A stretch of DNA of 64,000 nucleotides, from NCBI GenBank assembly GCA_964392915.1, contig CAYMRS010000001.1, positions 1-64,000 on the forward strand, read 5' to 3'. Position 1 is the first letter of the stretch; each line of letters begins with the position of its first letter. Below are positions 26,100 to 33,752 of the stretch, in pieces. The notes beneath the pieces were generated by a model. The model searched no databases and was not told where the DNA came from. It saw nothing but the letters and a program-made list of their open reading frames with translations. A program made the position numbers and the translations under genes. This DNA is from JAAYUK01 sp964392915. GTDB lineage: Bacteria; Nitrospirota; Thermodesulfovibrionia; Thermodesulfovibrionales; Dissulfurispiraceae.

Positions 26100-26603
26100 T
26101 TACTGACAACTGGTGTAATACTCAACTCCCACCTCTATCTGCACAGCCGTGTTATAGTTGGCGTCTCCGCCCCGCACTCTTTTACTTCCCGCAAACGCAT
26201 AACCAAACTTGCCCGAATCTTCTTCTGCTGAGTTACCCTGCACAATGGGGCGGCATGCAGTATTATTTGGAACCACAGGCGTCCCGGGCACGGAAAAGGC
26301 AAATCTTGCCAACGGTGGCTCAGTTATCGATTGAAACGATTGCTGAGTCAAGAGACCTGATAGTTTCAATTGATCTGTCTGGAAAAGCAGGTTGTTGATG
26401 CCCGACTCGGTCGCCACAAATGCTCTTTTCTCGCCGGCAATTCTGGTGCTGATGCGAAGATCTTTCGTCGTTATGTAAAAAACGAGTGCCGAAACTGATA
26501 AAAGAAGAGTAAGTATCATGAGGGCATTGACAAGCACAAAGCCCCCCTGCTTGGTTCCGGAGAAATCTTTTTGCATAACGTTTCTTAAGTCTTTGAACCG
26601 CAC
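26100..26603 (-). CDS. PilX-like minor pilin assembly protein
   Basis: The product has about 167 residues with one N-terminal membrane helix preceded by KQGGFVLVNALMILTLLL, a prepilin-like G|FVLVNAL site lacking the Glu-5 of major pilins, as is usual for PilX/GspK-like members. The TKDLRISTRIAGEKRAFVATESGIN segment is typical of PilX. The GTG at 26603 is preferred (AAGGAG upstream) over a longer frame to 26663 and a later ATG at 26576. It lies between pilW and pilY1. Confidence 0.82.
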   Translation of the reverse strand: MRFKDLRNVMQKDFSGTKQGGFVLVNALMILTLLLSVSALVFYITTKDLRISTRIAGEKRAFVATESGINNLLFQTDQLKLSGLLTQQSFQSITEPPLARFAFSVPGTPVVPNNTACRPIVQGNSAEEDSGKFGYAFAGSKRVRGGDANYNTAVQIEVGVEYYTSCQ

Positions 26604-26631
26604 AGTTCTCTCCTTTTTCCGTTTCCGCCCG

Positions 26632-27354
26632 CTACTCAACGGCGTGGTTGCGCGGGGTGACAATGGCAGAGTAAATCATGCTGTTTCTGGTATTTGTCAT
26701 CGGATTCACTTCATTGGTCTGCACTGCAAGCGTTATCTCTATTCTCCGGATGTTCGGAATATTCGCGGTCACAGGGGCAGCCAGTTCAGCTCCTTGTCCG
26801 TCGAAATACCGGAAGACCGGCAGTCCCAATCCATTGTTCACAACGCGAACCTCTCTGGGACGCCCCGCTAAAGGATCCTCCCCGAGGAACGGTTGTCCAC
26901 CACCACAATTTGTCGCCCGGGTGATGCGCATGTTTGCAGCGTCATAGACATAGCGGATAACTTCGTTCGGATCGTCCCCAACCCAGTCCGCGCCGCCCGC
27001 GCCCGGACCGGACGCCATTGCAATAGTGAGAGAGTTCGCGGTTGCTTCCTGAATGCCCCGGTATTGTTGATTTGAGCTTCCTGCACATGCATTCGTGACC
27101 CAGAAAGCCGAATCAGCTTTTAAGAGGGGATTATACGAAGCCATGCCTATTTCAATCTGCATAATCTGAAGAGCTAATCGGGAGTCTTCCTGAGCCGATG
27201 TCTTAATCTGAATGCCTGTGGTTGACTGAAGTCCGGACCGCAGCGCAAACGTAAGAGCCGCAAGCAATATGGCGCCTAAGGCTATGACAATCAGCAATTC
27301 AACCAGAGTGACGCCATTCTGATTGCGCACTCTCCTGTTTATTGTTCCGATCAC
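26632..27354 (-). CDS. PilW-like minor pilin
   Basis: The 240-residue prepilin-type protein has the leader MIGTINRRVRNQNG followed by VTLVELLIVIALGAILL, a class III signal cleaved after Gly by the prepilin peptidase, with Glu-5 present. The large C-terminal region, EDSRLALQIMQIEIGMASYNP and beyond, matches the PilW pattern. It should join the initiating minor-pilin complex at the pilus tip. Only three bases separate it from pilV. Confidence 0.85.
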   Translation of the reverse strand: MIGTINRRVRNQNGVTLVELLIVIALGAILLAALTFALRSGLQSTTGIQIKTSAQEDSRLALQIMQIEIGMASYNPLLKADSAFWVTNACAGSSNQQYRGIQEATANSLTIAMASGPGAGGADWVGDDPNEVIRYVYDAANMRITRATNCGGGQPFLGEDPLAGRPREVRVVNNGLGLPVFRYFDGQGAELAAPVTANIPNIRRIEITLAVQTNEVNPMTNTRNSMIYSAIVTPRNHAVE

Positions 27355-27357
27355 TGT

Positions 27358-27786
27358 TCAGCACCCCTGTTTGTAATTGTCATCACGTACGACAAGGCTT
27401 GAATCCTGAATGCCTGTGGGATTGCCCGTCCATGTCACTTGCACGGTAACAAGCCATGCATTCGCCCCTGCGGTCTGCACAGTCCTCGTCACCATAAAAC
27501 TCGCATCGCCCGGCTGGGCCGTAGTCCTGCCGCTCGAATAAACAGTCGGACTGTAACTGCTGGTCGGCACGGCGTTGCAACTGTTCATAATCGTCAACTG
27601 CAGCGTTGCCATTTCACCGCTCATGATTTGTGCCGCCCGCCCTATTCTCTCCGCACGAACATTGGTCTGCCAGCCGGAGGGGAAAACCGAAAGAACACCC
27701 AATATGCCGGTCATTATCAATACCAGCGCGATAAGAACCTCTATGAGCGTGAACCCCCGCCGGTTGTTAATAGAAGTATTCCACAT
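27358..27786 (-). CDS. PilV-like minor pilin
   Basis: The prepilin leader MWNTSINNRRG precedes FTLIEVLIALVLIMTGIL, a canonical class III signal with Glu-5. The globular part of about 115 residues has a cysteine pair near NSCNAVP and the C-terminus. The ATG at 27786 lies inside the last codons of fimT with GAGG upstream, a 20-base overlap implying coupled translation. The longer frame upstream only reads through fimT in the wrong frame. Confidence 0.85.
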   Translation of the reverse strand: MWNTSINNRRGFTLIEVLIALVLIMTGILGVLSVFPSGWQTNVRAERIGRAAQIMSGEMATLQLTIMNSCNAVPTSSYSPTVYSSGRTTAQPGDASFMVTRTVQTAGANAWLVTVQVTWTGNPTGIQDSSLVVRDDNYKQGC

Positions 27787-28258
27787 ACGTCCTCGCCCGC
27801 ATGTTATTAGTGATGATAGCCTGAGAGCCGCGGTTATTTTGTATGGTGACCGTGCCCGGGTCGGCGGTTCCCCGCATTTCAAATCGGATGAAGTTTGTAC
27901 TGCTAAAATTGACCGCATGAAAAAAAAGCCCGGCGCCGGAATCGACTTCTTGACCAAGCGATTTTGAGCTAATTGCATTAAATAAAGGGCAGTTAGATGT
28001 GGCCTCAGCACTGCATTCTTCAATTACATAAGTGGGGCTTCCGACCACAAAGGAGATTCGGTGCTGCCTGTTGCGGGAAATGGCCCTTGTTCTCGTTTCG
28101 GTTATGTCACCTTCCACTGCAAGAGCGGCGGCGCGCAAATTTGAATTGTCTCGGGCGCGAAGCAGGCTTGTTGAGCCAATTGCCAACAAAATCGCAATAA
28201 TTCCAATGACTATCAGAACCTCCACAAGAGAAAAGCCGCCATGCCTTTTAAGCTTCAT
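27767..28258 (-). CDS. GspH/FimT family pseudopilin
   Basis: The 163-residue prepilin has the leader MKLKRHGG, then FSLVEVLIVIGIIAILLAIG, followed by the GspH/FimT-type LRAAALAVEGDITETRTRAISRNR. It probably forms the tip initiation complex with the PilV, PilW and PilX products. It is the first gene of the operon. The ATG has no ribosome site, and the sigma-54 promoter just upstream predicts transcription starting at this ATG, so the message is probably leaderless. Confidence 0.86.
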   Translation of the reverse strand: MKLKRHGGFSLVEVLIVIGIIAILLAIGSTSLLRARDNSNLRAAALAVEGDITETRTRAISRNRQHRISFVVGSPTYVIEECSAEATSNCPLFNAISSKSLGQEVDSGAGLFFHAVNFSSTNFIRFEMRGTADPGTVTIQNNRGSQAIITNNMRARTYVEYFY

Positions 28259-28270
28259 AGTGCTGAGTTT

Positions 28271-28285
28271 GCAACATCTGTGCCA
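28271..28285 (-). promoter_or_regulatory. Sigma-54 promoter of the minor-pilin operon
   Basis: On the minus strand TGGCAC (28285-28280), five bases, TTGC (28274-28271) is a perfect -24/-12 element. The expected start, about 12 bases after the final C, falls on 28259-28258, the A of the fimT ATG. The NtrC-type activator gene lies just upstream. Confidence 0.85.
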
Positions 28286-28404
28286 GTCCGTTATCAATGT
28301 ATATTTCCCTTTATTTTCAACGCTGATGAATCAATTGCCCTTCGGCGCATGTGTCGGCTGATTCCCAAAAATATGTAACCGGCTCCATAGATTTTCGAGC
28401 GCCA

Positions 28405-29763
28405 TCAAAATCCATACTCCTTTATCTTCGTCAAGAGCGTCTTATAGCTCACTCCAAGCATTTCAGCGGCGCGACTCTTGTTGCCGCCGGTTTCGCGGAG
28501 TACCTGTTCAATCCGCGCCTTTTCCGCCGTGCGGGCGGCTGCATCACCAATGGCAAGGAGCGACCCGGATGACTCGGTTGTCGTCGATGTGGCACCAGAT
28601 GCGCAAAGTGCCAGATGACAGCGCTGAATGCGCGTTCCGTCTGCCATGATGACCGCGCGCTCAAGCACATTCTTCAGTTCCCGGACATTCCCCTTCCATT
28701 CGTATATCTCCAAAGACTGCCTGGCGCCGTCATCCAACACGAGCGGCTGCCGGTTCATCTCGCGGCAGTGAAAATCCAGAAAATACCGGGCGAGCGGAAG
28801 AACATCGCCCCTGCGATGACGAAGCGGAGGTATGAAAAGCGGAAATACATTCAACCGATAAAAGAGGTCTTCGCGGAAGGTCCCGTCGGACACCGCCTTC
28901 TGAAGGTCCTTGTTGCTTGCCGCGACAATGCGGACATCAACCTTAATAGTCCGCGTTCCGCCCACCCGCTCAAACTCGCTCTCCTGGAGTACCCTGAGCA
29001 GTTTCGCCTGGAGCGATAAATCCATATCACCTATTTCGTCAAGAAAGATAGTGCCCTTATCCGCCAGTTCAAACCTGCCCTGCTTAATTTCCGTTGCACC
29101 GGTAAAAGCGCCTTTTTCATGACCGAGGAGTTCATTTTCGATAAGGTCTTTCGGAATCGCCGCGCAGTTTACGGCGACAAACGGCTGCCCGGCTCGCGGG
29201 CTGAAAAAATGGATCGCCCGGGCGATCAGCTCCTTGCCCGTTCCGCTCTCGCCCAAAACGAGCGCGGTGGTTTTGAGCGGAGCCACTTTTTTGGCGTTTT
29301 CCACAACTGCCTGCCACTGCGGACTTTCGCCGATAAGTTCCGGCATCCGCAGATACCGGGAAAACTCATTCTTCAGGACAATGTTCTCGCGGCGGGAGCC
29401 GCTTTCGCTCAGCGCTCGCGCGACAATGAGCAACAGGTGGTCTGGGTCGAAAGGCTTCGCGATGAAATCATACGCGCCCTGCTTCACCGCGCTGACCGCG
29501 TTTTCTATGGTGCCGTGTGCGGTCATGACCACGACCGGCAGAAGCGGCGATCGCTCTTTTGCCGCGGCAAGCACCTGCAACCCATCGCCATCGGGCAGCT
29601 TCAGGTCGGTGACCACCCCGTCAATTTCGGCAGCGGAGCGAAGCCCCGCCAAAGCATCGGAAACACAATGGGCGGTCAGGACAAAGTAGCCCGCGCCCGC
29701 AAAAGCCCGCCTAAGCATATCTAACATGCTTTTTTTATCATCTACGATAAGTATCGTATTCAG
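28405..29763 (-). CDS. NtrC/PilR-type sigma-54 response regulator, probable CTG start
   Basis: The protein has a receiver domain with acidic pair Asp-8/Asp-9 and phospho-acceptor Asp-53 (VVTDLKLP). An AAA+ sigma-54 activation domain follows, with GESGTGKE, the sigma-54-contacting GAFTGA and FLDEIGDMDLS. A C-terminal Fis-type helix-turn-helix (ETGGNKSRAAEMLGVSYKTLLTKI) ends it. No ATG, GTG or TTG exists at the right place: the receiver begins LNTILIVDD, and CTG at 29763 follows GGGAGGGG at proper spacing, so I take CTG as the start. Upstream in-frame ATGs would extend deep into the kinase gene. It probably activates the pilin promoter at 28271. Confidence 0.9.
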   Translation of the reverse strand: MNTILIVDDKKSMLDMLRRAFAGAGYFVLTAHCVSDALAGLRSAAEIDGVVTDLKLPDGDGLQVLAAAKERSPLLPVVVMTAHGTIENAVSAVKQGAYDFIAKPFDPDHLLLIVARALSESGSRRENIVLKNEFSRYLRMPELIGESPQWQAVVENAKKVAPLKTTALVLGESGTGKELIARAIHFFSPRAGQPFVAVNCAAIPKDLIENELLGHEKGAFTGATEIKQGRFELADKGTIFLDEIGDMDLSLQAKLLRVLQESEFERVGGTRTIKVDVRIVAASNKDLQKAVSDGTFREDLFYRLNVFPLFIPPLRHRRGDVLPLARYFLDFHCREMNRQPLVLDDGARQSLEIYEWKGNVRELKNVLERAVIMADGTRIQRCHLALCASGATSTTTESSGSLLAIGDAAARTAEKARIEQVLRETGGNKSRAAEMLGVSYKTLLTKIKEYGF

Positions 29764-29776
29764 AACCCCTCCCTGC

Positions 29777-30622
29777 TCATATGCCCTCGCCCGGTAAATA
29801 TATCCTGAAGAGAGCGCCGCTACCTTTGGTACTCTCGACGGATATCGACCCTCCGTGTGCCAACACAATCTTCTGCACCAGAGCAAGCCCGATTCCGCTG
29901 CCATCTGCTTTCGTCGTATAGAAAGGAGCAAATATTTTTTCCTGCTCAGCAGCGTCAAGACCGGGACCGTTGTCCCGCACAGAAAACCAGACCCCCTTTT
30001 TCCCGGAGATATCCCCGGCGGTAGCATCGATCCAGACATCCTGCGCCCCTGCTTCCAGAGCGTTCTGCACCAGATTCTTTAATGCCTGCCGCAGGAGCGT
30101 GGCGTCGCCAAAACACTGAAGACCGCCAGTTTCAGCAATATGAACGCGCTTCCGGTCAGAAAACCCGCGCATGGTGTCAATCAGAAGAGATTGAACCGGG
30201 ATGAGGGATTTATGGATGGGCTCGGAGCGGGAAAAACTCAGCAGTTCTGTCATAACGCTGTTCATGTTCGCAATTTCCTGCAGGATGCCTTCCGCGAGAT
30301 CCCGGCGGTCATCTCCTTCAGGCAGGCTCTTGAGCAGCAGTTTCGCATAGCCCGAAATAACGCTCATGGGATTGCGGAATTCATGGGCAATGCCGGCCGA
30401 GACTTCGCCGAGAGCGGCCAGACGTTCCTTTATTACCAGTTGCTCCTTAATTGCCTTCAGCTCATTGCCCATCGTCTGAAAGGACGCCAGCATCACGTCC
30501 ATCTCGGTCACCCGCCGGGGCTGTTCCTTTTCTTTCAGAAGCCGTGGAAGCAGCACGAGCACGATTGCAAGCACAACGAGTAGGATGCATAAAGTTAGCG
30601 CTAATAAGATTGTATCGTGCAT
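29777..30622 (-). CDS. PilS-like sensor histidine kinase
   Basis: The 281-residue kinase has one N-terminal membrane helix (residues 5-28) and almost no periplasmic part. A short coiled region and a HisKA domain follow, with His-80 (AGIAHEFRNPMS). The HATPase domain has NLVQNALEAGA (N box), RDNGPGLD (G1) and GSGIGLALVQKI (G2). It pairs with the response regulator 13 bases downstream. With no extracellular domain, it must sense a membrane or cytoplasmic cue. The ATG lacks a ribosome site and is close behind an extended -10 promoter. Confidence 0.9.
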   Translation of the reverse strand: MHDTILLALTLCILLVVLAIVLVLLPRLLKEKEQPRRVTEMDVMLASFQTMGNELKAIKEQLVIKERLAALGEVSAGIAHEFRNPMSVISGYAKLLLKSLPEGDDRRDLAEGILQEIANMNSVMTELLSFSRSEPIHKSLIPVQSLLIDTMRGFSDRKRVHIAETGGLQCFGDATLLRQALKNLVQNALEAGAQDVWIDATAGDISGKKGVWFSVRDNGPGLDAAEQEKIFAPFYTTKADGSGIGLALVQKIVLAHGGSISVESTKGSGALFRIYLPGEGI

Positions 30623-30635
30623 GTTTATTGCTATA

Positions 30636-30644
30636 ACTATACCA
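30636..30644 (-). promoter_or_regulatory. Extended -10 promoter of the histidine kinase gene
   Basis: TGGTATAGT on the minus strand fits the extended -10 pattern. The kinase ATG is at 30622, so the leader would be about seven bases long with no Shine-Dalgarno. It is back to back with the scpB promoter. Confidence 0.5.
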
Positions 30645-30653
30645 TGTTTTCGT

Positions 30654-30683
30654 TTTGCATTTAAGGATTGCGTTTGCTATACT
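30654..30683 (+). promoter_or_regulatory. Promoter of scpB, leaderless geometry
   Basis: TTTGCA (30654-30659), 18 bases, TATACT (30678-30683), with TGC before the -10 box making it an extended -10. The predicted start at about 30690 is one base before the scpB ATG at 30691. Confidence 0.55.
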
Positions 30684-30690
30684 ATTCGCC

Positions 30691-31278
30691 ATGGACAATC
30701 TGCAAGACCGCGTTCAGCCTGAAGAGGCAGCACAGCAGGACGATGCGATCCTTGACGCGCAACGAAAAGCCATTCTTGAAGCTATGCTCTTCGTTGCGGG
30801 AGAAGCGGTTTCAGTTTCAGTCCTTGCGAAAACCGCTGATATCCCAGAAAAACAGGTCATCGAACTTTTGCGAAAGCTTGCTGACGAATACCTTCAGCGG
30901 GGCGCGGGGTTGGTAATCCGTCAGATCGAGGACAGTTTCCAGATTGTGACCAATCCGGAATTAGGTCATTGGATAAAACGCTTCAGGAATATGAATGTAA
31001 GCACAAAGCTGTCCCAGCCGGCACTCGAGACGCTGGCGATTGTTGCCTATAAGCAGCCCGTAACAAGGGTTGAAATTGATCAGCTCCGTGGGGTAAACTC
31101 CGACGGAGCGATGAAAACGCTTCTCGAGAAGCGTTTGATTAAAATCGTCGGGAAAAAGGAAGCGCCCGGCCGGCCGTTTCTGTATGCGACCACAAAAGAC
31201 TTCCTGCAGTACTTCGGGCTTTCGAGCTTGAGCGAACTGCCGTCGATTCCGGATATTCTTCGGGACGAGGCAGCGTAA
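30691..31278 (+). CDS. scpB: Segregation and condensation protein B
   Basis: The protein has 195 residues with the ScpB tandem winged-helix pattern: LEAMLFVAGEAVSVSVLAK, LVIRQIEDSFQIVTNPE, LSQPALETLAIVAYKQPVTRVEIDQLRGV and GRPFLYATTKDFLQYFGL. ScpB is the kleisin-associated subunit of the SMC condensin complex. The partner scpA, often adjacent, is not in this window. The ATG at 30691 is preferred over 30655, which lies upstream of the -10 box. No ribosome site is present. Confidence 0.93.
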   Translation: MDNLQDRVQPEEAAQQDDAILDAQRKAILEAMLFVAGEAVSVSVLAKTADIPEKQVIELLRKLADEYLQRGAGLVIRQIEDSFQIVTNPELGHWIKRFRNMNVSTKLSQPALETLAIVAYKQPVTRVEIDQLRGVNSDGAMKTLLEKRLIKIVGKKEAPGRPFLYATTKDFLQYFGLSSLSELPSIPDILRDEAA

Positions 31279-31300
31279 AAAAATCGAAGTGGAGGTGGCG

Positions 31301-32440
31301 ATGAGAAATTGGATCGTCGCGGCATCCCTTGCGTCGCTGCTCTGCGCGGGCTCTTTTGCCGATGCAGATGCAAAGACAGTGCACACTGTGCAAAAAGGCG
31401 ATACGCTGCAGAAAATTTCAAACCGATACCACATATCCATCCCCGACCTGAAAGCAGCAAACAATCTCTCCTCTGTCAAACTCGCTATCGGCGACAAAAT
31501 CGTTATCCCTGAAAAGGGGAAGACTGCGGCCTCGCAGTCCGGTGCGGCCCGCACCGAAAAATCCGCACAAAAAGCGATTGTTGACCAGTCGGTTCATACG
31601 GTCAAAAAAGGCGATTCTATCGCAATAGTCGCGAAGCAGCATGGAATGTCAGAAAAAGAGCTGAAGGCAGCAAACGGCCTGAAATCTGCCAAACTGAAGG
31701 TCGGCCAGCAGTTGACGGTAAAAAGGGCAACGCCGGCTCTTTATACGGTTAAGCAGGGCGACAACATATGGACTATTGCGCGGAAGCACAATATGCAGGT
31801 TGATGAACTAAAGGCAATCAACGGGCTTTCAGACAGCAATCTTAAGGTGAATCAGAAGCTTGTCCTGGCAAATAAGACTGAGCCGCAAAGAACGCGCTCA
31901 ACCGAGGGTGAGGAAGACCGCCCGGAGCGTATCGCATACGATCCGAAAACTACCCCTATTATCACGTCGGCAAAAATTGCGGAAGTCAAAGAGCTTTCCA
32001 AATCCGAAGAAGTAGCGGACATGAGCCTGAAAGACAGACTTCTTCTGTTTGCGAAGAAGATGCTTCACCTCCCCTATCGCTTCGGTGGCAACGGTATCGC
32101 GGCGGTTGACTGCTCCTCCTATGTGCAGAAAGTGTTTCATATTGCCGGGATCCAGTTGCCGAGAAGCGCCCGGGAGCAGTTCACGGTAGGTGAGGAAGTC
32201 AGCAAATCCGAGCTAAACGTCGGCGATTTGGTATTCTTCAGGACATATGCTTCTTTTCCGTCGCATGTCGGCATATACATGGGGAACAATCTCTTTATTC
32301 ATGCCTCGTCGCGGGAAAAGCGCGTTACGATAGACAATCTGGATCATCCCTATTACACTTCACGATACATTGGCGCCAAACGCATGTTTCCGGACGCAAA
32401 ACTGGATGTGCTCGATTTGCAGGCGGACATAAAAGACTAA
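31301..32440 (+). CDS. Triple-LysM NlpC/P60 cell-wall hydrolase
   Basis: The 379-residue secreted protein has a signal peptide (to about residue 25) and three LysM repeats, each starting with a HTVQKGD/HTVKKGD/YTVKQGD-type motif, at roughly 25-70, 98-142 and 147-192. A linker leads to an NlpC/P60 domain with catalytic Cys in AAVDCSSYVQ and His in FPSHVGIYMG. It should bind peptidoglycan through LysM and cut stem peptides. GGAGG precedes the ATG at 31301. It ends at a strong bidirectional terminator. Confidence 0.93.
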   Translation: MRNWIVAASLASLLCAGSFADADAKTVHTVQKGDTLQKISNRYHISIPDLKAANNLSSVKLAIGDKIVIPEKGKTAASQSGAARTEKSAQKAIVDQSVHTVKKGDSIAIVAKQHGMSEKELKAANGLKSAKLKVGQQLTVKRATPALYTVKQGDNIWTIARKHNMQVDELKAINGLSDSNLKVNQKLVLANKTEPQRTRSTEGEEDRPERIAYDPKTTPIITSAKIAEVKELSKSEEVADMSLKDRLLLFAKKMLHLPYRFGGNGIAAVDCSSYVQKVFHIAGIQLPRSAREQFTVGEEVSKSELNVGDLVFFRTYASFPSHVGIYMGNNLFIHASSREKRVTIDNLDHPYYTSRYIGAKRMFPDAKLDVLDLQADIKD

Positions 32441-32456
32441 AGGATATACAGACAGT

Positions 32457-32491
32457 AAAAAAGGCGCCGCTTCAAAGCGGCGCCTTTTTTT
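32457..32491. terminator. Bidirectional Rho-independent terminator
   Basis: AAGGCGCCGCTT pairs with AAGCGGCGCCTT (32461-32472 and 32475-32486). A runs precede and T runs follow the stem, so it works for both converging units: the LysM hydrolase gene and the valS-bactofilin operon. Confidence 0.9.
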
Positions 32492-32521
32492 ATGACCCGA
32501 TTGCACTCACGGCTGCGGCGA

Positions 32522-32905
32522 TTAAGCCTCCCGCGCCGGGAAATCAATCACATTTGTGGCATCCTCATCCCGATGAACGTGCGAGCGTCCTTCAAAAATG
32601 CCGCCTTCGGCAACCGTAAGCTTCCGGGTATAAACGTCGCCGAACAGCTTTCCTTTCGGCTTAATCTCCACGCTCTCCCCCGCATGGACATTGCCGTCGA
32701 TTCTGCCGCCGATGAGCACGCTCCTGGCATTCACATCTCCCCTAATCGCCCCGCTGTCTCCGAGAACAACCGCGTCGGCCTTCACCTGACCGGCAACTGT
32801 TCCATCGACACGAATGGTCCCGCTGACCTCGATATTGCCTTCAACGGACGACTGGGAACCGATCATCGATTCAAGCTTGCTGCTGTCATTTCTTTTCAGA
32901 AACAC
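32522..32905 (-). CDS. Bactofilin (polymer-forming cytoskeletal protein)
   Basis: The bactofilin domain is a right-handed beta-helix built from short repeats such as VEGNIEVSGTIRVDGTVAGQV, IRGDVNARSVLIGG, IDGNVHAGESVEIKP and LFGDVYTRKL. Bactofilins polymerise without nucleotide at the inner membrane and localise cell-wall enzymes. The GTG at 32905 is preferred: GGGAGG is six bases upstream of it but directly abuts the ATG at 32911. It overlaps the M23 peptidase gene, a pairing also known for Helicobacter CcmA and Csd1, and closes the operon at a strong terminator. Confidence 0.93.
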   Translation of the reverse strand: MFLKRNDSSKLESMIGSQSSVEGNIEVSGTIRVDGTVAGQVKADAVVLGDSGAIRGDVNARSVLIGGRIDGNVHAGESVEIKPKGKLFGDVYTRKLTVAEGGIFEGRSHVHRDEDATNVIDFPAREA

Positions 32906-33752
32906 TGGCATCCTCCCAGATATAATCGCGCGGGTTCACCGCTTTTCCGTTCACCCAGACTTCATAGTGCAGATGCGAGCCCGTTGTATATCCGGTAGCG
33001 CCGGCAAGGGAGACTATCGCTCCCCGCTTCACCCGTTTGCCAACCGCAACCTTGTTTTCAGAATTGTGCGCGTACAGAGTTGAATACCCCATGCCATGCT
33101 CGATCACAACGAGATTGCCATTGCCCGGACTCCAGCCGGAAAAGCTGACAACTCCGTCAGCTGTCGCACGGATCGGAGTTCCCTTTGGCACCGAGATATC
33201 GATGCCGGCATGAAACTCAGGTCCGCCGTACTTTGGATCTTCACGATGGCCGTAATGGGACGTTACCCGACCGGTGACCGGCCAGCCTCTCGGCATTGCC
33301 GCATAGAGATCCTTCTGCTCCTTCAGATAATCCCCGACAACGGCAACAGTGTCAACCGTCTTTCTGATCTGCTCGCGCAACTGCTCCATATCAAGAGAAC
33401 CGGCGTTGTCAGTAGTTTTCTTTGCTTCGACGTTCTCCAGAAGCTGCTCTTTTGAACCAAATGACAGGAGGCGGCGAAACTCCGAATCAGCCTTCATTAT
33501 CATATTCATCGCCTTCTGCAGTTCCGTGAATTGCGAGGAATAGAAGTCAACCTTGTTTTTCATCTGATAATATTCTATGGTGTTCACGGTGGCGGTCAGG
33601 ACATAAAATGTTCCGAAAATCCAGAGAAATACTGAGAGCACAATGCCGATGGAAGGCACACGAAAATTGATGGTCCGCTTGCTGTCATGCGGTATCACCA
33701 TGATGCTCACCGGCGTGAAAATCTTTTTCAGGAAACGCTTGAACTTATACAT
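32886..33752 (-). CDS. Membrane-anchored M23 metallopeptidase
   Basis: The 288-residue protein has a basic cytoplasmic tail, one membrane helix (about residues 36-58) and a coiled-coil region (to about 150). A lysostaphin-type M23 domain follows, with HAGIDIS (H-x3-D), YSTLYAHN and HLHYEVW. These cut peptidoglycan cross-bridges or stem peptides and often act with bactofilin to set cell shape. The start overlaps purM by eight bases and the end overlaps the bactofilin gene. All zinc ligands appear intact. Confidence 0.92.
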   Translation of the reverse strand: MYKFKRFLKKIFTPVSIMVIPHDSKRTINFRVPSIGIVLSVFLWIFGTFYVLTATVNTIEYYQMKNKVDFYSSQFTELQKAMNMIMKADSEFRRLLSFGSKEQLLENVEAKKTTDNAGSLDMEQLREQIRKTVDTVAVVGDYLKEQKDLYAAMPRGWPVTGRVTSHYGHREDPKYGGPEFHAGIDISVPKGTPIRATADGVVSFSGWSPGNGNLVVIEHGMGYSTLYAHNSENKVAVGKRVKRGAIVSLAGATGYTTGSHLHYEVWVNGKAVNPRDYIWEDASVSEKK

